A DNA stretch of 64,000 nt, taken from contig NZ_MAGP01000110.1 in assembly GCF_002926165.1 (NCBI RefSeq), positions 62,001 to 126,000 on the forward strand, given 5' to 3'. A model generated the notes under the pieces. It worked only from the letters and a program-made list of their open reading frames with translations, was not told the DNA's origin and did no database searches. Both the position numbers and the translations under genes were made by a program. Shown here piece after piece: positions 62,701 to 64,000 of the stretch (its first letter is position 1; each line of letters starts with the position of its first letter). Source of the DNA: Micromonospora chalcea (lineage in GTDB: Bacteria > Actinomycetota > Actinomycetes > Mycobacteriales > Micromonosporaceae).

Positions 62701-63256
62701 CGCGAACTGGACCACGGAGGGCTTCAACGGATCGACTGCCCTGCGCTTCGACGGAATCTCGGGTGCCGCACAGACCAGCGGTCCGGTGCTGCGCACCGAC
62801 CAGTCGTACACCGTCTCGGCGTGGGTGCGGTTCGCAGGCGGCGCGGGCGCCCGCACGGTGATCGCCCAGGACGGTGTGAACATCTCCAGTTCGTTCCTGA
62901 GCTGTCGTACCGACGCGAACGGGTCGAAGTGGTCAATCATGCTCCGCTCCGGCGACTTGACCTCCGCGCCTGGGTTCTACGTGACCGGCAGCACCTGCCT
63001 CGTCAACCAGTGGACGCACCTCACGGCCGTGCAGGATGCCACGAGCCGGACGATGAGCCTCTACGTGGACGGCAATTTGTTCAGTCAGCTCACCCCCACC
63101 TTCAACCCGTGGCACGGAACAGGCGGGCTGGCGGTCGGCCGAGGCAGGTGGGGGGCGCCCACCGACTACTTCAACGGTGACATCGACCGTGTCCAGGTAT
63201 GGCAGGGCGCGCTGAGCGCCGCAGAGGTCCAGGCGGCGTTCGCCGCAACCGACTGA
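59729..63256 (+). CDS. Large secreted LamG-domain protein
   Basis: A 1175-aa exported protein. The signal peptide (FAAAVVTLALIAVGSPTLLPSPAVAEPP) is followed by a domain of about 300 residues and a DNRLRE-like segment (KTRWGYSSTNNATRNDGVARVG). A fibronectin-like part comes next, then two concanavalin/LamG jelly-roll domains with the repeated hallmarks HWAMDEGTG, FSFAAWVRADV, SLYVNGVRKG, GAISEARVWDRV and YTVSAWVRFAG, SLYVDGNLF, NGDIDRVQVWQGALS. LamG folds bind glycans or other ligands. No catalytic motif or anchor is visible. GAGGAG is 7 nt before the GTG. It is followed after 62 bp by another exported protein. Confidence 0.88.
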   Translation: MRAPGSVFAWRRRGFAAAVVTLALIAVGSPTLLPSPAVAEPPASPDAPVLGEVDALAQARKLKMQVEVTSLKSENSRVLATPQGNLVLESYVEPQWTKTRNNNSWQRIDTRLERRADGSLGPVATLADVSFSQGGSAPAIRLPVADGQVSLSWPGELPAPSLDGDTAVYASVLPDVDLRLRALRDGFTWALVVKSAQAAANPMLNELRFSLRTTGSLTKRSKAGGGFEVVDPTGSPMLSAGGALMWDSAGVAPKARAGTSRAAADFAAWDRRESLRVAPDHARKAEIPTRVQGDDLVIVPDQALLRGKNTVYPVVIDPWSTIEKTRWGYSSTNNATRNDGVARVGRDPEGSGTYRSYFSFKLTSLSGKTIRSAKFLTEMTHSWDCGNTPVNLWRTADMATTGKQTWSGPSFSKWLEKRSGHAHKPSTGEGCPDDPQPDQPMEFASPNVTADISANRGQEIYTLALSTRESDGTSESTSNWWKKFDPVQTKLTVEYNTNPNTPTAAQLSTHAGYTAPGQACVTGTSRPAVRSDFPWLKATVSDPDGSGGGSLSGVFTLQKLVGGTWTNVSGWPKTDSGVAPGAKAELQLSAKTVNGEIYRWQVQTKDTLGGSSTASPWCEFSVDYSAPEATPGVVAADGLYLESPPRGTNQDLRGSVGYTGRFTFSANGAADVYDYVYQMNGGPEMVVRASSLGGTATTVATPTLRHENVLTVRSRDQAGNSSAPYDYAFLAGDPSGPVAHWAMDEGTGLILNNKVEGAPVATMSPSPAWADSRVLGTSRRSGKDWAVKFDGDDQAATTGPVIDTTRSFSFAAWVRADVVGGVVMAQVGTNKSPFELQYHPAKQRWCWVSYASDTVNALATPSPACGTEPVQPGVWVHLAGVYDAGSTNQLSLYVNGVRKGVGMANASVWSASGPLMIGAARNGAPTGWINGAISEARVWDRVIDPETDLSEIVAPVRVGQWDMDSDDQDEPRESGDSSDYRTPLTLGPAPAANWTTEGFNGSTALRFDGISGAAQTSGPVLRTDQSYTVSAWVRFAGGAGARTVIAQDGVNISSSFLSCRTDANGSKWSIMLRSGDLTSAPGFYVTGSTCLVNQWTHLTAVQDATSRTMSLYVDGNLFSQLTPTFNPWHGTGGLAVGRGRWGAPTDYFNGDIDRVQVWQGALSAAEVQAAFAATD

Positions 63257-63318
63257 CCCGGGTCTCCGGTCCCGTCCGCAACGCAGGTGCGGCAACCTCT
63301 CGTTCTTGAAGGGCAGAA

Positions 63319-64000
63319 ATGAGAATCGATCGATCCGGCCGGCCGCAACCAGGCGGTGGGGGGATGCGGGTCAGCGTCGCGGTGCGACGGGGCGCCCGTC
63401 GTACCCTCGTCGCGGGGTTGGCCACGGTCCTCGCCGCCACGCTCGGTGGCCAGTTGCCGGCCCGCGCGGAGCGGCCGGAGCAGGCCTTCCACCTAGACCC
63501 GCAGCGGTACTCCTCCGCCCCGCTGCACAAGGCCGCGTCCAGCAAGCGGATTCCCGACAAGGACGCCGCGGCGGCCAAGGTGCGGCGCCCCGCACCGGTC
63601 TGGCCAACGGCGGGCTCCGCCGAGGTGTCACTGGCGGCGACCGCCGGCGCAGCGGCAACACCGAGCCGGGCCGGGTCGCTGCCGGTCACGGTCCGGCCGG
63701 CTACCGCGTCCTCGGCCAACCGAAGCGCGGTGGCCGCGCCCGCCAAGGTCCGGGTCGAGGTCCTGCCGAAGGCCCAGGCCGAAGCGGCCGGCATCAACGG
63801 CCTACTGGTACGCCTCGGACGCACTGACGGGGTGCGGGCGGCCGGCCCGGTCGAGGTGGGTATCGACTACGCCGCCTTCGCGACCGCGTACGGCGGTGAC
63901 TGGGCGTCGAGACTGCGGCTGGCGCAGCTGCCCGACTGTGCCCTGAGCACCCCCGCCGCAGCGGACTGCCGCAGCACGCCGTTGAACTCGCGTAACGACG
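63319..64000 (+). CDS. Secreted Rhs/YD-repeat-like protein, N-terminal part (runs off the window)
   Basis: An open frame with no stop up to the window end, so only the first 227 residues are seen. A basic N-terminus and signal peptide (VRRGARRTLVAGLATVLAATLGGQLPARAER) are followed by an Ala/Pro-rich region. The block VRVEVLPKAQAEAAGINGLLVRLGRTDG, GPVEVGIDYAAFATAYGGDWASRLRLAQLPDCALSTP comes next. This block is the start I associate with giant actinobacterial Rhs/YD-repeat proteins, many of which end in variable toxin domains. The rest is outside the window. AAGGG lies 6 nt before the ATG. Confidence 0.72.
   Translation, partial: MRIDRSGRPQPGGGGMRVSVAVRRGARRTLVAGLATVLAATLGGQLPARAERPEQAFHLDPQRYSSAPLHKAASSKRIPDKDAAAAKVRRPAPVWPTAGSAEVSLAATAGAAATPSRAGSLPVTVRPATASSANRSAVAAPAKVRVEVLPKAQAEAAGINGLLVRLGRTDGVRAAGPVEVGIDYAAFATAYGGDWASRLRLAQLPDCALSTPAAADCRSTPLNSRND

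Noticed and set aside
63306..63827. Plus-strand frame of 173 codons at the right edge
   Set aside because: Out of frame with the secreted Rhs-like protein starting at 63319, which has signal peptide and family likeness.

Overview
The window is about 64 kb of very GC-rich DNA with many GTG starts and tightly overlapping stop/start codons. It carries a standard actinobacterial housekeeping gene set. The gene order (ddl/thiL/rpmB/recG/rsmD/coaD/rpmF/plsX/rnc/mutM, then smc, ftsY, amtB/glnB/glnD, ffh, proS, rpsP/khpA/rimM/trmD/rplS/lepB/rnhB, xerC/dprA/comM/yraN) and three copies of a GGGCCC/GTTAAC double-unit repeat point to the Micromonosporaceae, most likely Micromonospora or a close relative. 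That assignment rests on recall of gene order and style; no search was run. No tRNA, rRNA, CRISPR array, insertion sequence or prophage was seen.

Layout. 1-5.3 kb: ddl, a DUF3515 protein with a stand-alone Lrp ligand-binding domain, thiL, a GNAT acetyltransferase, an ATP-grasp enzyme of unknown substrate, and rpmB. 5.4-12.6 kb: DhaL/FakA-like kinase and recG, a serine hydrolase, a cell-wall protein with an altered sorting motif, rsmD and coaD. 12.7-16.9 kb: a DivIVA-like coiled coil, then DUF177-rpmF-plsX-rnc-mutM, closed by a strong hairpin. 17-22.4 kb: accessory envelope genes (MMPL transporter, GH114-like lipoprotein, CAP-domain protein) and a striking AT-rich 46-bp perfect palindrome. 22.4-39.2 kb: smc, ftsY, the nitrogen cluster amtB-glnB-glnD with a GlnR-like box, and ffh. 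smc and ftsY are separated by a block of mostly minus-strand accessory genes (HAD, DinB, MarR/MFS efflux, PhoD). 39.2-50 kb: Uma2-like protein, amidohydrolase, TetR, proS, DUF402, the rpsP-to-trmD operon, rplS, two tandem signal peptidases, NUDIX, rnhB and DUF2469. 50-59.2 kb, mostly minus strand: molybdopterin oxidoreductase with methyltransferase, aminotransferase, xerC, dprA-comM-yraN, and an M23 peptidase gene that lacks an in-frame stop. 59.7-64 kb: a large secreted LamG protein followed by the N-terminus of a second secreted protein that looks like an Rhs/YD-repeat giant and runs off the window.

How the genes work together. Ribosome biogenesis and quality control (L28, L32, S16, L19, RimM, TrmD, KhpA, RsmD, RNase III), protein export (FtsY, Ffh, two LepB), DNA maintenance (RecG, MutM, RNase HII, SMC, XerC, DprA) and nitrogen sensing (AmtB-PII-GlnD) dominate. 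The less ordinary content lies between them: the double-unit repeat that sits on or next to stop codons, repeated TAGGCT-like -10 boxes 5-8 nt from start codons (leaderless transcription), dyads over regulatory points, and the exported LamG/Rhs-like pair at the right edge.
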